From contig OZ018408.1 in NCBI GenBank assembly GCA_963969595.1, forward strand, positions 3,159,823-3,223,822: 64,000 bases of DNA, in the 5' to 3' direction. The number at the start of each line of letters is the position of its first letter. Position 1 is the first letter of the stretch. The position numbers were made by a program, and so were the translations under genes. Below, piece after piece: positions 1 through 10,949 of this stretch. The stretch is from Neckera pumila. Lineage: Eukaryota > Streptophyta > Bryopsida > Hypnales > Neckeraceae. Under the pieces are notes generated by a model. That model saw only the letters and a program-made list of their open reading frames with translations. It did not search any database and was not told the DNA's origin.

Positions 1-1212
1 AAGGCAAGCGCACGTCCTAGGCCGCTTTGATCCGATCCATAGGGCCCTCACGGACGTGCGACAGTTTTCGCCGTGGCCGAGGGTGCGGCGGTGAAGGGTC
101 AGGAGAGCGCGAGCGCGCCACCCTTGGCTTTCCCTCTAAGAAGTGAAGTGGTAACGCACGAAGCTTCCCTATATCCGTCTTGCCCCGAAGTGCGCCCCTC
201 CGAGATTATGGGTGCACTTATTTTAAAGACCTACAATAGACCAAACCTTTCATAAAGATAAAAGAAATTTTGTAATTCTACATGGAAGTATGCAAAAGTC
301 AGAAAAGAGACTCAGAATTGTTGGTCACCAAAATTTGGGGGGAGGCTCGCAAAAAGCGAGGTACTTTTTCAACTTCCGAGAAACCAATTTTTAAAAGGAC
401 TTGAACTTTTTGGTTACTTTAAGATTAATAACTAGGACAAACCTACTCTATAATTGTTGTTTTTACCGTACTCACGTAGAAATGAAAGCATCATGTAATT
501 CAACAAAAGAAACTTTGACTCTCAAAAACTTGAAAATTCATTTCCAATTCCGACAACATAGAAACTTGCTTTTATGTAAAGTTTGATTGAGTCAAATTGA
601 TCGTGCAAGGGTGCTGATGCTCTCAAATTACAACACTATTAGGGAGCCACTATAATTTTGGCATACACTAAATTGTTTGGGAATCTAAATTTGGTAGACC
701 AGGAGACAAAGAATCCTTATCAACTTGCGCATATGCGGTCAAGCTTTTGCTGAATTCAAACGCAAAACAAGGTGCGTTGATTGTTGTAGATGTTCTGTGC
801 TAACCCTAGTTCTTTTTTTTATATGAAAATTTGAGCTCTTTGTAGCTGGATATGGCTATCTGTAGTGTCGGTGGTGTCAAGTCAAAATTTTCCACCTGCT
901 TGCAAATTTTTTGTTTTCAGTCAGTGCAAAGGGATTTGAGAATGCGTTTTGGTCAATCCTTTTGATATTCTTGCAAATTTTTATGGTTGAAACCCTTGTG
1001 AGAAATTTCACTTTTGAAAAATTGAGAAACTGTATTTTCGATTGATCTTCAATGTGTTAGGATTGTGGACTGAGAATGTGAGTCTTTGATTTCAGACGTT
1101 AATTTTTCTGCTAATACAGAGGAGCATTCTAATTCTTATATTGTAGGGTTTGAGATTACGTCAGTTCATTTGTCCAGCTTGTGAAGTGTGGCTTGTGAAG
1201 TGCGGCTTGGCC

Positions 1213-1691
1213 ATGGCTTGTCCATTCCCGAAGCTGAGTTTTGGAGGTAAAAAGTGTCCAGTGGCAAAGAGTGACAGACTGACAGTGGTGGCAAAGCAGT
1301 GATTGCTGATGTGACGGCTCGAGTGGATTGCAAAAGTGACAATGGTGGCAGAAAGATTGGAGCGAGTACATGTCCGTTAGGGTTTGGCAAGAAAACATCA
1401 GTGACAGGGGAAGCAGATGAGCAGACAATTGGTGCACAATCCAAAGTGACGAAAGGTGAAGCAGCATCTGTAGCAGGAAAATGTCCCTTTGGCTATGGCA
1501 AAAAGGACGGAGAGAATAAGGATAGTAACAGGGACGAGGCGCTTGATGAGACAGACGGAAAAGAAGAAACTATTGAGGCAACAGTTGGAAGAAAATGTTC
1601 TCTTGGTTATGATTCCGTGTCTTTTAAGATTGGGCCCTTCAGCTCTGTGCTTTGCCGAGCTCTTCTGTATGATAAAAACAATATACACTAA
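1213..1691 (+). pseudogene. NCA1-like (NO CATALASE ACTIVITY 1) N-terminal fragment, frameshifted and truncated
   Basis: The conceptual product starts MACPFPKLSFGGKKCPVAKS at a good initiation context (GCCATGGC) and carries three short Cys motifs: CPLGFGKK, CPFGYGKK and CSLGYDSVSFKIGP. This matches, from memory, the N-terminus of plant NCA1, a RING/TPR chaperone that holds catalase active; the motif normally leads into the RING finger (ALLY followed by CxxC). The frame beginning at 1213 stops at about 1300, while the matching frame resumes from about 1293. An 8-bp insertion within the stretch GACAGACTGACAG (about 1268-1280) accounts for the shift exactly, because removing it restores SDSGGKAVIADV. 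Similarity ends at RALLYD (about 1671); a TA-rich tract follows with no donor site there, and no RING or TPR part is seen. The family call is moderately sure; the pseudogene call is an inference. Confidence 0.5.
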
Positions 1692-1703
1692 ACTGGCATT
1701 GGC

Positions 1704-1738
<35 letters not shown>

Positions 1739-1887
1739 GTGCACGTTATACGTATTATGTTATGTACTAAATAACATGTTTATATATACATTATACATGT
1801 ATATAATTAAGTATAACTATATATACGTAATGTTACTAACATAACATACCATGGTTATTATATATGTTAATGTCATACAAGTATGTT

Positions 1888-2011
<124 letters not shown>

Positions 2012-2399
2012 CGCATAACATCATGTATATACCATACAAATATATATACCAATATAATATTATATATTATACGTAACATATATACTATGTTACGTACCAT
2101 AACATTATGTATACATATAATATTATATATATGGTATGTTTTGTATATATGTTAATATATTATAGTATATATTGATATACATATGGTTATGTAGTTGGTA
2201 TGGTATATATCAACATATATGTTTACATATGTATATCATTAGTATGTTAGTTATTAACTATATATATATGGTATACACATTAGTTATATTGTGGATTATG
2301 TGCTTATTTGTTATACATCATATAGTTAGTTTGGTGTGTATATATTAATATGTTTAAAATATTTAATAATGGATTATTATGTCCTTATGGATTTAATAA

Positions 2400-4240
2400 T
2401 GCTTCACAAAAACAATTAACTTTGTAACCTCAAGTTTTGTGTGAAGCCCGTGTGGCCTTTGAAACTGAGACGATGTGAACTTTGAAGGAAAGCCAACCAA
2501 GGAAGAAATGCAATGCTCAAGGGAGAATGTGATGCAGGTGGTTTTAGATTTTAGACCTCAATAAGCTTTGGTTTCATAGGGGCCAAGAGTTGGAGATTGT
2601 CCTTATCAATTCTCACTCTGACACGGTTATGCTACGTTCATTGAGTCTCAAGATGCTATTCCAGGCTGGAAGCGTAGTTTTCGTTAAGATGACCTGTTGC
2701 TATCCCTTTTATCATTGCACATACTGTATTTAGACTAATCGGATTCACCATTTTCCTTGCAATTGAACAACAAACCAGATTTTTTCTAACATATTTTTGT
2801 CAATTCATTTTTGAGAAAAAAAAAGGCACATTGTAGGTGGTCAAAGCAAAAGATATAGCTACCTGTTGTTATCCTGAGGAGGGGACTGTTCTTGTCCATT
2901 TGGATTCTAATGTGACATTCTTACTTTCCTACACGGTAATCCAAAAGTGTCCCTTGAGATTGGGGAATGATGAATGAACTTTTACCATGCGTAGAAACTG
3001 CACAGTGGTATTCATTGAAGTCATTTAACCCCTAAGCGCCATTTTTGGTGTTTGGATGACGAAACAGAGGTTGTAGATGAAGAAAAAAAAAATTTCATCC
3101 TTATTTTGGGGGGCCACAAATATGGGTTGGCAAGTTGAGCAGCACATTGAATTACTGGCACCGTTGCCGTGGTGTTTGTCATTTATTAAAATTGAGTTGA
3201 GAGAGATCATTAGCGCAATATTGTGGCCATTGTGGTGGAGGGTCCTTGCCCATATTCACTGTTTTTGAAGCTGCTTCTTTATTTCATGAAGGAAAAAACG
3301 GCGACCCAGTCATATCAGAGGGTGCCATGCAAGTCAGCTTGTAGGCAGGACTCGGTGGTGGAAGCGAAGTCCGTTGGCCGTTACCAACTTCCATGTTTTG
3401 GGAAGGTTGTCAAGGAAGTAGCTTCAAATAACAAACATCGTAAAGTCATGAACTCTAAAGACGTTGGCCAACCAAATTCTCTTCCCAAAATCCCGTGAAA
3501 TTCAAGAGGACAATAAAATGGCTTAGTCTTCGGTTCACTTAGAGGGGTCCGCAGCTAGCAAGTGACGAAACTTTGAACACAAAAAGGCAGTGCACGCTAG
3601 AAGTTGGAGTGATACAAATCAGTAGCCGTAGTGTCTGTATTGCTAATGCCGAATCTCAAATTAAAGCAAGAAAATTTTTAGCAAGCTCCCTTCCTCCCCT
3701 TCCTTGGTGTGCTTATGAAGCATGAGTGATTGCTTCTCATCTACTGACTAAACACAGAGCTCAGAAGTGGTAGGTAGAACACATTCTGAGAAATACTGTT
3801 GAATGAGTGGTACATCCTGAGCTTGTCTAGATTTGAAAAGGATTGTCAACCTGCATTAGATTCATCACCACAACGGCTTAGATGGTTATGGTATTTATGG
3901 GGAGCCAAAATTTTGGATTGGACTCAAAGAAAACGTGAAGGTGATAGTGAAGGGTACTCAGCAAAAGTGTAAGCTGCTTTGAGGAAGACGAGTTTTTTTT
4001 TTCCAAAGGTAGAGCACAACAATGAAGATGAAGGAGCACTAGTAGAAACAAAACTGACCAAATTGACAAAGAACTGTTGATTACGCATCAATTCGGACAA
4101 ATTGGAAAATTTACCTCTTGGTTTGGCAAACTCTGTGTGCCAAATCAGCTGAAGGGGCATCATTGTCCTTCTGTCGCAGCACAGGGCAAGCAATTTCCCC
4201 GTTATACTACCAAAAACCACTTTAAAGTATAACAAAGTGA
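2400..4240. other. Gene-poor stretch, no recognised gene
   Basis: I see no supported gene. An ORF at 3223-3498 (+, 91 codons) matches no family I recognise. The sequence at 3026-3049 begins TTAACCCCTAA and resembles one end of the element family described at 31.9 and 60.6 kb, but no partner end was found nearby. Confidence 0.4.
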
Positions 4241-5137
4241 CTCTAAAGATCGAACCCGCGAGATTCTGTGAAGTAGATAGCTCTATTTGGTTTCTAAGCT
4301 AAGTCAGTACCTATATTTCCCCTTCCGGTTTCAACACACAACCGGAAACATAACAACACCCAGAACTCCAATCAGACCCTTTTTTACTTCTCTGATCCGG
4401 TCCCCGTTCCGACTGAGTCTGATCACTCTCATCCGCTCACACTACTACCCGGTTTAGTTTTACCTCTGTTTCACCATCAGAGGGATTGCCCCTTGTTTTT
4501 GAGAGCGGCAGGCCCGCCGCTCCTTCCGTGAGTTATAGTGGCTGAAGACCCACTTCTTCTTCCTTCAATTCTCTACACTAACCCGGACCCGGTTTGATCC
4601 TTCACAGCAACCCAGAAAACTTCTCCGGATCACCGGTCACACAAAGACCCCTCGTACGGCCCTTCCATACTACAATGACCTTGGCGTCCCGTTCCGTCTG
4701 TGCAAAGCCAGGCGGCTGCAAGAGAACCCGTCCATTCCAACATCTACTAAAGTTCTTCCGTTTGCCTCAAATGAGGCAGCGAGATCTCTCAGGAGATCGG
4801 ACACTCAACCGGATTTCACACCCAGGAGTTCTAGCACGACTAAGGAATCCCTCCCTATCCACCTAGCCTAACAACAGCTATCTCGTCCGGAATTCTAAAC
4901 TCTAGAGCTGCTGAGGAACTGGAATCCCCTCCCAACGCTTACGCAACCCGCTCACCTGCACATAAGACCGAAAACAAACGCGCCAAAGGGAGAAATCACA
5001 CCTACATTAGCGGGCGCCTTCCTAACTCCTCACTCCACGACCCTACCGCACACGGGAGAGACACACAACGAGCAGCCAAGAGAAGACGTACGCGAAAATA
5101 AGATGAAAGAACTCCCAGCTCCCAAGCGGGGGCTGAC

Positions 5138-5145
5138 TTATATAC
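5138..5145 (-). promoter_or_regulatory. Second minus-strand TATA box (GTATATAA) in the TCCGG-rich block
   Basis: It is followed at 5002-5130 by C/T-rich leader-like sequence and preceded by CCGGATC/CCGGACC words, mirroring the layout around 7211-7220. It could be the promoter copy in a diverged 3' terminal repeat or a second element's promoter. No long ORF follows. Confidence 0.3.
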
Positions 5146-5549
5146 AACTTGAGTACAAAGCAAAAAGGGACCTCGAAATCCGCGTTGGAAATCCGGACCC
5201 GATCCTAACAAGCCAGACCAGATAGTCATCCGATCCGGTCCTAACTACCTTACAAATATTTTACATTCCTAACTAACTTCCTATCCTACTCTCCAATTCC
5301 CCCGCCCAGCGTAGGACTCCTAGGCTCTTCGGGCAATTGATTGAAGACATCCGCCAAGTTCCGGCTCCGTTCACCGGCAGCTGGATCCGGAAGATCTGAC
5401 CCGGGCGATGAATCTATCTGGATTGGCTGTCCCGTTCCAGGTCTTCTGAGACTCTTCCGTGACTCGGGAGTATGATCCTTGCGCTCACCCGGATTCGATC
5501 CTCCTGCTGGAAACGAATCCGGCATCGAAATGTCAGAGAAGTGGATTTC

Positions 5550-6947
5550 CTAGGAAAACAAGGACCCCTTCAGCTTCTGACTGCTGACGTCCATCCGGTC
5601 GGCCGCCTCTCGTGCTGCCACCAAGGATGCTTCCACCCGATCGGTGAAATCGCTGAGGATTCGAACTATCCGGGAACCGGATACCTTCTTCTCCTCATGC
5701 ACCCCTTGGTCAAATAAGGTCGCCTTGACTGCGGCGGATCCAGACTCTCCAAGAGTGCCCTTCACCGACTCAGCCACCTTCCGGGTTGCCTCCGCCATCT
5801 CCCGGACTGCTGCCTTGTCTTCCCTGAGGGTGACCATGTCCGCCCTCAGAGTATCGACTTCCTCCTGAAGTCGACGGATCTCCGTTTCCTATTTCCGGTT
5901 CTCTTCCGGATCGGCCAGGAATTGCCCCACCTTACCCGGTAAATCGGTATCGACCGGTGCGCCCACCAGCTCAGAAATAGTGGTCAAGGTCCTTCGCTTG
6001 ACCTCCCAGTCCGCCCGGATTCCGGCCAGGACAACCGTTAACTGGTTGAACGAGTCGTTCGGATCCTCGAGATCCGGCATCTCAACATCCGGTCCCTGTT
6101 CTGGTGTGGACCGGGGGTTTGATGGAGGTCTTCTCTTATGAGGAGGCGTCGTCTTCTGACGCTTCCTCTGTCGAGACGGCTCCTCCTCTTCCTCTTCTTC
6201 CGTCTCGGGTTCAGATCCGCTCTGCTCCTCTAGCTCGTCATCCGAACCCGACTCCCCATACTTCAGGATCGATTCCTGAACACCCCACGTCTTCTCCTCA
6301 GTAGGAGTGAGAAGTTGGTTCCGCTGGTACAGGTGGAAAAGGTAGGGACTCAAAGGAGTGGCCCTACTCTTTCCGATCCTCGTCACCAACTGGGACACCA
6401 GATCGGAAAAGATCCGGGCCCAGTTCACCTTCCGTTCCCCGCTTAGGGAACCGAAAATGGTGTTGCCAAGGGTCATCGTCACCCTCGTCGGCTTCTCCGG
6501 GTGGACGATCGGAACCAGGAACTGAAGGAGGTTACGATGCCGGTCGTTCTTACAATCCGCGACCGCGTACCCGTCCTTGTTACTCGGTTCCCCATGAAAC
6601 TTGTCATGGATGAACTCGTCCTTCCGCCCGGCCATACCGGAACCTCCCATCCAGAAGTTGTAAACTTCCCTCCACCGTTCTTCTTCCCATTCGGTCGGGC
6701 GGCCATGGAGAGTGTTGTCAAACTCGTTCGACACTTTGCACTTAATCTCCCTCACCATCTGCTCCTCATGAAACCCCCAGGGTTTATCCATCAGAACGAG
6801 GCACCCCATCGCGTTGAGATCCTCCACTAACTCAGTCCGGGCCGGTTCCTCCATAGGAATGACCGGAACTATCTTCCGGAGTTTAATATCGGAGGAGGAG
6901 CTGGGAGCGCCCGGTCTGGCCTTACGCAGCTGAGGCATGGACACCAA
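5550..6947 (-). pseudogene. gag/'putative plant transposon protein'-like ORF with one in-frame TAG
   Basis: One frame runs from ATG at 6947 to a stop at 5550 (466 codons) and is interrupted only by TAG at 5889-5891. The first 352 codons contain a globular part with VHPEKPTRVTMTLGNTIFG and RKVNWARIFSDLVSQLVTRI, then SPYLFHLYQ. This recalls the Pfam 'putative plant transposon protein' domain found in plant retroelements; that likeness is from memory and is moderate. A Glu-rich acidic stretch and a basic RKRQKTTPPHKRR segment follow. After the TAG the frame continues as a heptad-like helix rich in Glu, Lys and Ala, as in gag coiled coils. The good frame on both sides of the TAG suggests recent inactivation or stop readthrough. 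Confidence 0.5.
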
Positions 6948-7210
6948 ATAACTACTGGACCCTTACCGATCACTACCTCACACTCTCCTAGCCGCACGTC
7001 CCGTTCCTCACTTCCTCTCGTCCGATCTCAACCGGAAGGCACTCACAAAACCTGCAACCCACACATTCTTTACTCTTCCTACACTCTCAGACACACCCAG
7101 CCGGAAGCGCACATGCATCAATGGCTCTGGCGCGGGCAGAGGCGAAAAAGCACTCAAGGTCAGCTCCAGAGCTCAAGGGAAGTAAAGGAGTGAAAATGAG
7201 GACGACCAGC

Positions 7211-7220
7211 CCTTATATAC
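7211..7220 (-). promoter_or_regulatory. TATA box (GTATATAAGG) upstream of the gag-like ORF
   Basis: On the minus strand it reads GTATATAAGG, about 265 nt before the ATG at 6947. Just upstream (7276-7306 on +) is a tandem CCGGTCCATCCCTA(A)T repeat of about 15 bp, which may be an enhancer-like promoter repeat. Confidence 0.45.
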
Positions 7221-7649
7221 TCTCAGGACCCCTGGCACGTCATCATGACCTTTTTCCGGTCCGGTTCATATCGATCCGGTCCATCCCTATCCGGTCCATC
7301 CCTAATCCGTTTTAAGGCGAATTCTGGGTATGATTCCGCTCCTCAATACTAACATTTTGACCGGAACAGACACAATTTTCTCCTTACTGGATTATCGCTG
7401 TCTATCCGTAGTTTTCTTCTGCCCTTCTAACCGGATACGGACGCTAACTACCGGTTTCCGTTCCGTTATTCAGACATTTAAAGAAAAGCCACAAATTCCG
7501 GTTGCGACACCTTCCTCGCTTTCAGTTATGCTTTCAATAAAGCAAGAAAACCCTTATTTCATCTTTGCGTATATTATTGACAGTCCCGGATATGGAGCAT
7601 TAGTGCGACAATTGGAGCGTGTACCTCTATTGTTCAATACTAGGATTAT

Positions 7650-8450
7650 GTATGAGGTGCACTGAACTTTTTTAGATTTTGATCTCAAAGAATTTAGCGA
7701 GCTATGGCAAAATCAGTTCTTGTACAGTGCCTTCTTATGTATCCATGATAGATTGTCCTCCTAGTGTAGAGGAGTGTCTCGGCTATCATGAAGTATAAAT
7801 TGTAACTCTTTTTTCTTAGACTAGTCAATCAAAAGCAAAGTGACTTGGTTTCTATTGTTTTGGGGGAATTTCTAGTGTACGTACCAGTCCAAGTTGGTCT
7901 CACAATCTTTCAAAGCTGGTTTGCCCCAAGTCTAGGGCGTAGTGAAGATGTCTGCTACTTGGCTTACAAAAGGTATGTGAGTGATGCAATCCCATGACGA
8001 ACTATACACATTTTCAATTCAACCACTAAGGTAACTACATCTAATTGCTACCGCTTTCTAAAACCGCATAGCCTAGATTCTTGCCTAAAATGTACTTCCA
8101 CTATACATGAGAGTCTGTGGTTGGTTATCGTAAACCTTATTTTCAACACTTTGAAAATTCGTAGTTTATTTATACAATGTCCAAGAAATGCATTCTAAGA
8201 GAATCTAGAATCCCCTTTTGACTACCAACAAGATCCTACAAAAAAAATTTCAATATAATAATGGGAACCATGCTAAATTGCTTATTTGTGCAATTTTAGG
8301 TGTAATTACTTTAGTAACCAAGGTTCACTTCCCATTCACCACAATTCTTCCCATTCTAAACCTTTGGCACCAACCATCAGGCCATGGCAACCCACGGATC
8401 CTTATCTATATGGCACGCAATTACATTGTCAATATGCCTCGGACAGTGGC
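7650..8450. other. No recognised feature
   Basis: AT-rich intergenic sequence. An ORF at 8218-8601 (+) overlaps the 5S-like sequence and has no recognisable domain. Confidence 0.4.
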
Positions 8451-8452
8451 CG

Positions 8453-8570
8453 TGATACAGTCATACCAAAGCTACTACACCAGATCCCATCAGAACTCTG
8501 AAGTTAAGTGTCTTTGGGCCGGAATAGTACTGGGATGGGTGACCTCTTGGGAAGTCCCGGTGTTGCATCC
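8453..8570 (+). rRNA. 5S rRNA-like sequence, isolated and probably a pseudogene
   Basis: About 118 nt align with plant 5S rRNA. GATCCCATCAGAACTC, GAAGTTAAG, GGATGGGTGACCTC and TGGGAAGTCC are kept, and the sequence ends GTGTTGCATCC followed by a T-rich stretch (ATTTTCT). By eye against remembered plant 5S, identity is roughly 80%. Changes fall in the 5' stem and in box A (AAGTTAAGTGTCT where AAGTTAAGCGTGC is usual), so Pol III activity is doubtful. There is no tandem array. Alternatives are a 5S-derived SINE or the 5S-bearing LTR of a Cassandra-type TRIM. Confidence 0.7.
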
Positions 8571-8904
8571 ATTTTCTAAAAAATTTGAAAATATTTTCTA
8601 AAGTCTATTGCTTTGCAAAAAAAATACTCCGACCAAAATAAATAAAACCCATAAAGGAATCCAAGGCAGGAATTCAAGGCAAACAAAGGATCCTAAGATA
8701 GGATCCAATGCAAGGTCCAACCTTTCCTTTCTTTCACCTAATTTATTTTGGTTTCCACCTTTTTTTTTTGCTATCACCTATAATTGTTTTGGCTTATACC
8801 CATAACTTCTTTGCCCTTCACTTATTATTTTTCTGCCTTCCACCTATAATTTCATTGGCTTTTACCTATTATTTTTTTGGCTTAGGATTTAGGGTTTAGA
8901 TTTC

Positions 8905-8980
8905 ATTGGCTATCACCTAAATTTTATCTAGATGTTTTATTGAACATCATTGTTGACATAAAAACAAGGATTGTCAATTG
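8905..8980. repeat. Subterminal-repeat-like sequence shared with the 36.9 kb hairpin
   Basis: The words CACCTAAATTTTATCTAGATG and ATTGAACATCATTGTTGACAT resemble the arms of the hairpin at 36859-36995 (GGACATCATTGTTGACAT, TAGGTGAC). It is probably a remnant of the same transposon family. Confidence 0.35.
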
Positions 8981-9031
8981 TAATGTCCACAAAAAAGCAT
9001 TCCAGAAAACATTGAAAACATCTCAAAAAAT

Positions 9032-9998
9032 ATGGGTTTAGGGTTTAGTGGAATGCAGTTCGGAATTCCTCTTGGTCATGTTGTCAATAAGAGAGGATTA
9101 GAGGTGGACATAGATAAAGTCAAGGCTATTCTAGCCTTATTCGCACCCACTAATGTAAGAGAAATCCATAGATTTCTAGTATGTGTTGGTTACTATAGGA
9201 GATTAATTGAGGGCTATGCCAAATTGGCTATTTCTTTAACTGAATTCCTGAAGAAAGAAGAGGAGTTCATCTGGACTAAGGAGAGACAACATGCCTTTGA
9301 AGAATTGAAGAGTAGATTGGTAAAGGCTCCTGTTTTATCTCCACCGGATTGGACTCGAGAATTCTATGTGACCCTGGATGCATCCGGTTGGTTTCTTGGA
9401 GCAATCCTTTGGCAGTTGGAAGGGAAAAACAAATGTCCTATTTACTACGCAAGTAGGCAGATGAGTCCAGCTGAGAAGAATTACACCATGACTAAGCAAG
9501 AGGCTCTTGCTGTTGTTTATGCGTGTAAGAAGTTCCAACATTACTTGCTCGGATATCGGATCATTTTCCACACGGATCATGATTCCCTAAAGTATCTAGT
9601 GAAGAAATCGGATTTGTCAAGAAGGCTAGCTAGGTGGATACTACTGTTACAAGAGTTCAATTACGAGGTGAGGGTGAAACCGGGTAAAGCAAATGCAAAT
9701 GCGGATTTCTTTTCCTGATAGAGAGGACCGGAAGCAGTAGGGGATATATCTGTAAACGGATGAGTTCTTGGAAGAAGGTATTAAAGAACCGGAAACAGGA
9801 ATAGCATCTGTAGAGGAAGCGGCACTCTTCCACATTGAAGGAGAGGTACCTTCTAAGTTCAGGGATATCATTGACTACATAGTGAATCAAAGATATCTTG
9901 ATGAACTCTCCCTTAAAGAGAAGATTGTGTTTCAACACAAAGTGGCCCCTTACACTTTGATACATGGCATTCTATTCAAGATGGGGGCAGATGACTAG
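9032..9998 (+). pseudogene. Ty3/gypsy polyprotein remnant: RT thumb, RNase H and linker
   Basis: The frame at 9032-9718 encodes the end of reverse transcriptase (FGIPLGHVVNKRGLEVDIDK, FLVCVGYYRRLIEGYAKLA) followed by a full RNase H domain: TLDASGWFLGAIL, KQEALAVVYACKKFQHYLLG and TDHDSLKYL hold the expected acidic residues. It ends ADFFS-stop where ADALSR is usual. A second frame at 9768-9998 continues with the pre-integrase linker (YLDELSLKEKIVF) after a frameshift. The RT active site lies outside the copy, and no integrase, LTR or primer site is present. It is a decayed fragment truncated at both ends; the 3' side runs into an AT-rich tract. Confidence 0.9.
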
Positions 9999-10103
9999 TT
10001 GAGGAGGTGTTTGGAGAAGAGGGAGCGCAAGCAAATCAAACTATAAACTATACATAGATAATAAATCATATATAAACATATAATAACTATAATTGATATC
10101 ATA

Positions 10104-10107
<4 letters not shown>

Positions 10108-10196
<89 letters not shown>
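10108..10196. repeat. (TA)n microsatellite in a TA/ACGT-rich tract
   Basis: About 44 TA units. Flanking sequence up to about 10.83 kb is a degenerate mix of ATATAC, ACGTAT and TATGTA, like the 1.7-2.35 kb tract. Confidence 0.95.
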
Positions 10197-10200
<4 letters not shown>

Positions 10201-10949
10201 ACATAAACACCTCACAAATAATATATAGTTTAGTTATTAGTCATATATATATATATGGTGTTTTTATACATATATTAGATTATTGATATCTAATGAGTTG
10301 GTTTCATAGTTTGAATAGATAAGGTAAGATGACCCAAAATGGATCGCAATCCAATTGCTACCCTACTATATCATTATAACTATAAACTAGAATAACATAT
10401 AGAACCGGTTATTAATACGTAACATCTATACATTAAACCATATACATATACTATATCACATAACGTAGTAACTACGTATCATGATTATAATCATATAACT
10501 ACGTATGTATGTCGTTATATACTATATATATATATAATACATATGTACATGTTATCACGTCATGTATGTATCAACACGTATTATATGATGTTATATATGT
10601 TTATATTACATTATGTAGATTAACTATGTACCGTTGTAGTACGTTATACATGTGTACTTATTATGTTATATGTGTTTTATAAGTGTAGGTTACTAAATGT
10701 TTATGTAATTTATACCATGTATAGTTATATATGTGTTAGTTTATAATAGTTATGTTGTGGCTACATGTTATCGTGTTAGTTATATAAACTATTAGTATAT
10801 ATACGTATATTCATAGTAACAAATAGTGTTGTGAGTTTTTGCTTGGAGTCTTACAATTCTTTTTGTTCTGCTTGTGTGGTCGCAGCTAAAGCTAAGTGAG
10901 GACACGATTTGATAAACAAGGTTCTACTTCAGGAGGCAATAATTTCGCG

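Larger units (their letters stand above)
4260..7640 (-). mobile_element. TCCGG/CCGGT-rich retroelement-like block (non-autonomous?)
   Basis: The block is compositionally distinct: GC-richer than its flanks and dense in TCCGG and CCGGTCC words. It is read on the minus strand. It contains a long transposon-type ORF (5550-6947) and two minus-strand TATA boxes (7211-7220 and 5138-5145), the first preceded by a 15-bp tandem repeat (7276-7306). No reverse transcriptase, integrase or protease motif is visible. I could not align two equal long terminal repeats: the two TATA-containing ends share layout rather than close sequence. A gag-only retroelement (TR-GAG-like) or a decayed element is the best reading; the borders are approximate. 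Confidence 0.45.

Noticed and set aside
73..255. 60-codon ORF at the window start
   Set aside because: Starts with a non-ATG codon in GC-richer sequence; no recognised motif.
3026..3049. TTAACCCCTAAGCGCC as the start of another TTAACCCC element; also CACTAAGGGGTTAA at about 48383
   Set aside because: Each is a single end without a partner, so no element could be delimited.
4235..4310. GGGTTCGATC (minus strand), like a tRNA T-loop
   Set aside because: No complete cloverleaf could be drawn upstream.
5002..7222. Full LTR pair in the TCCGG-rich block
   Set aside because: The two TATA-bearing regions have similar layout but do not align as equal direct repeats, and the distances downstream of the two TATA boxes differ greatly.
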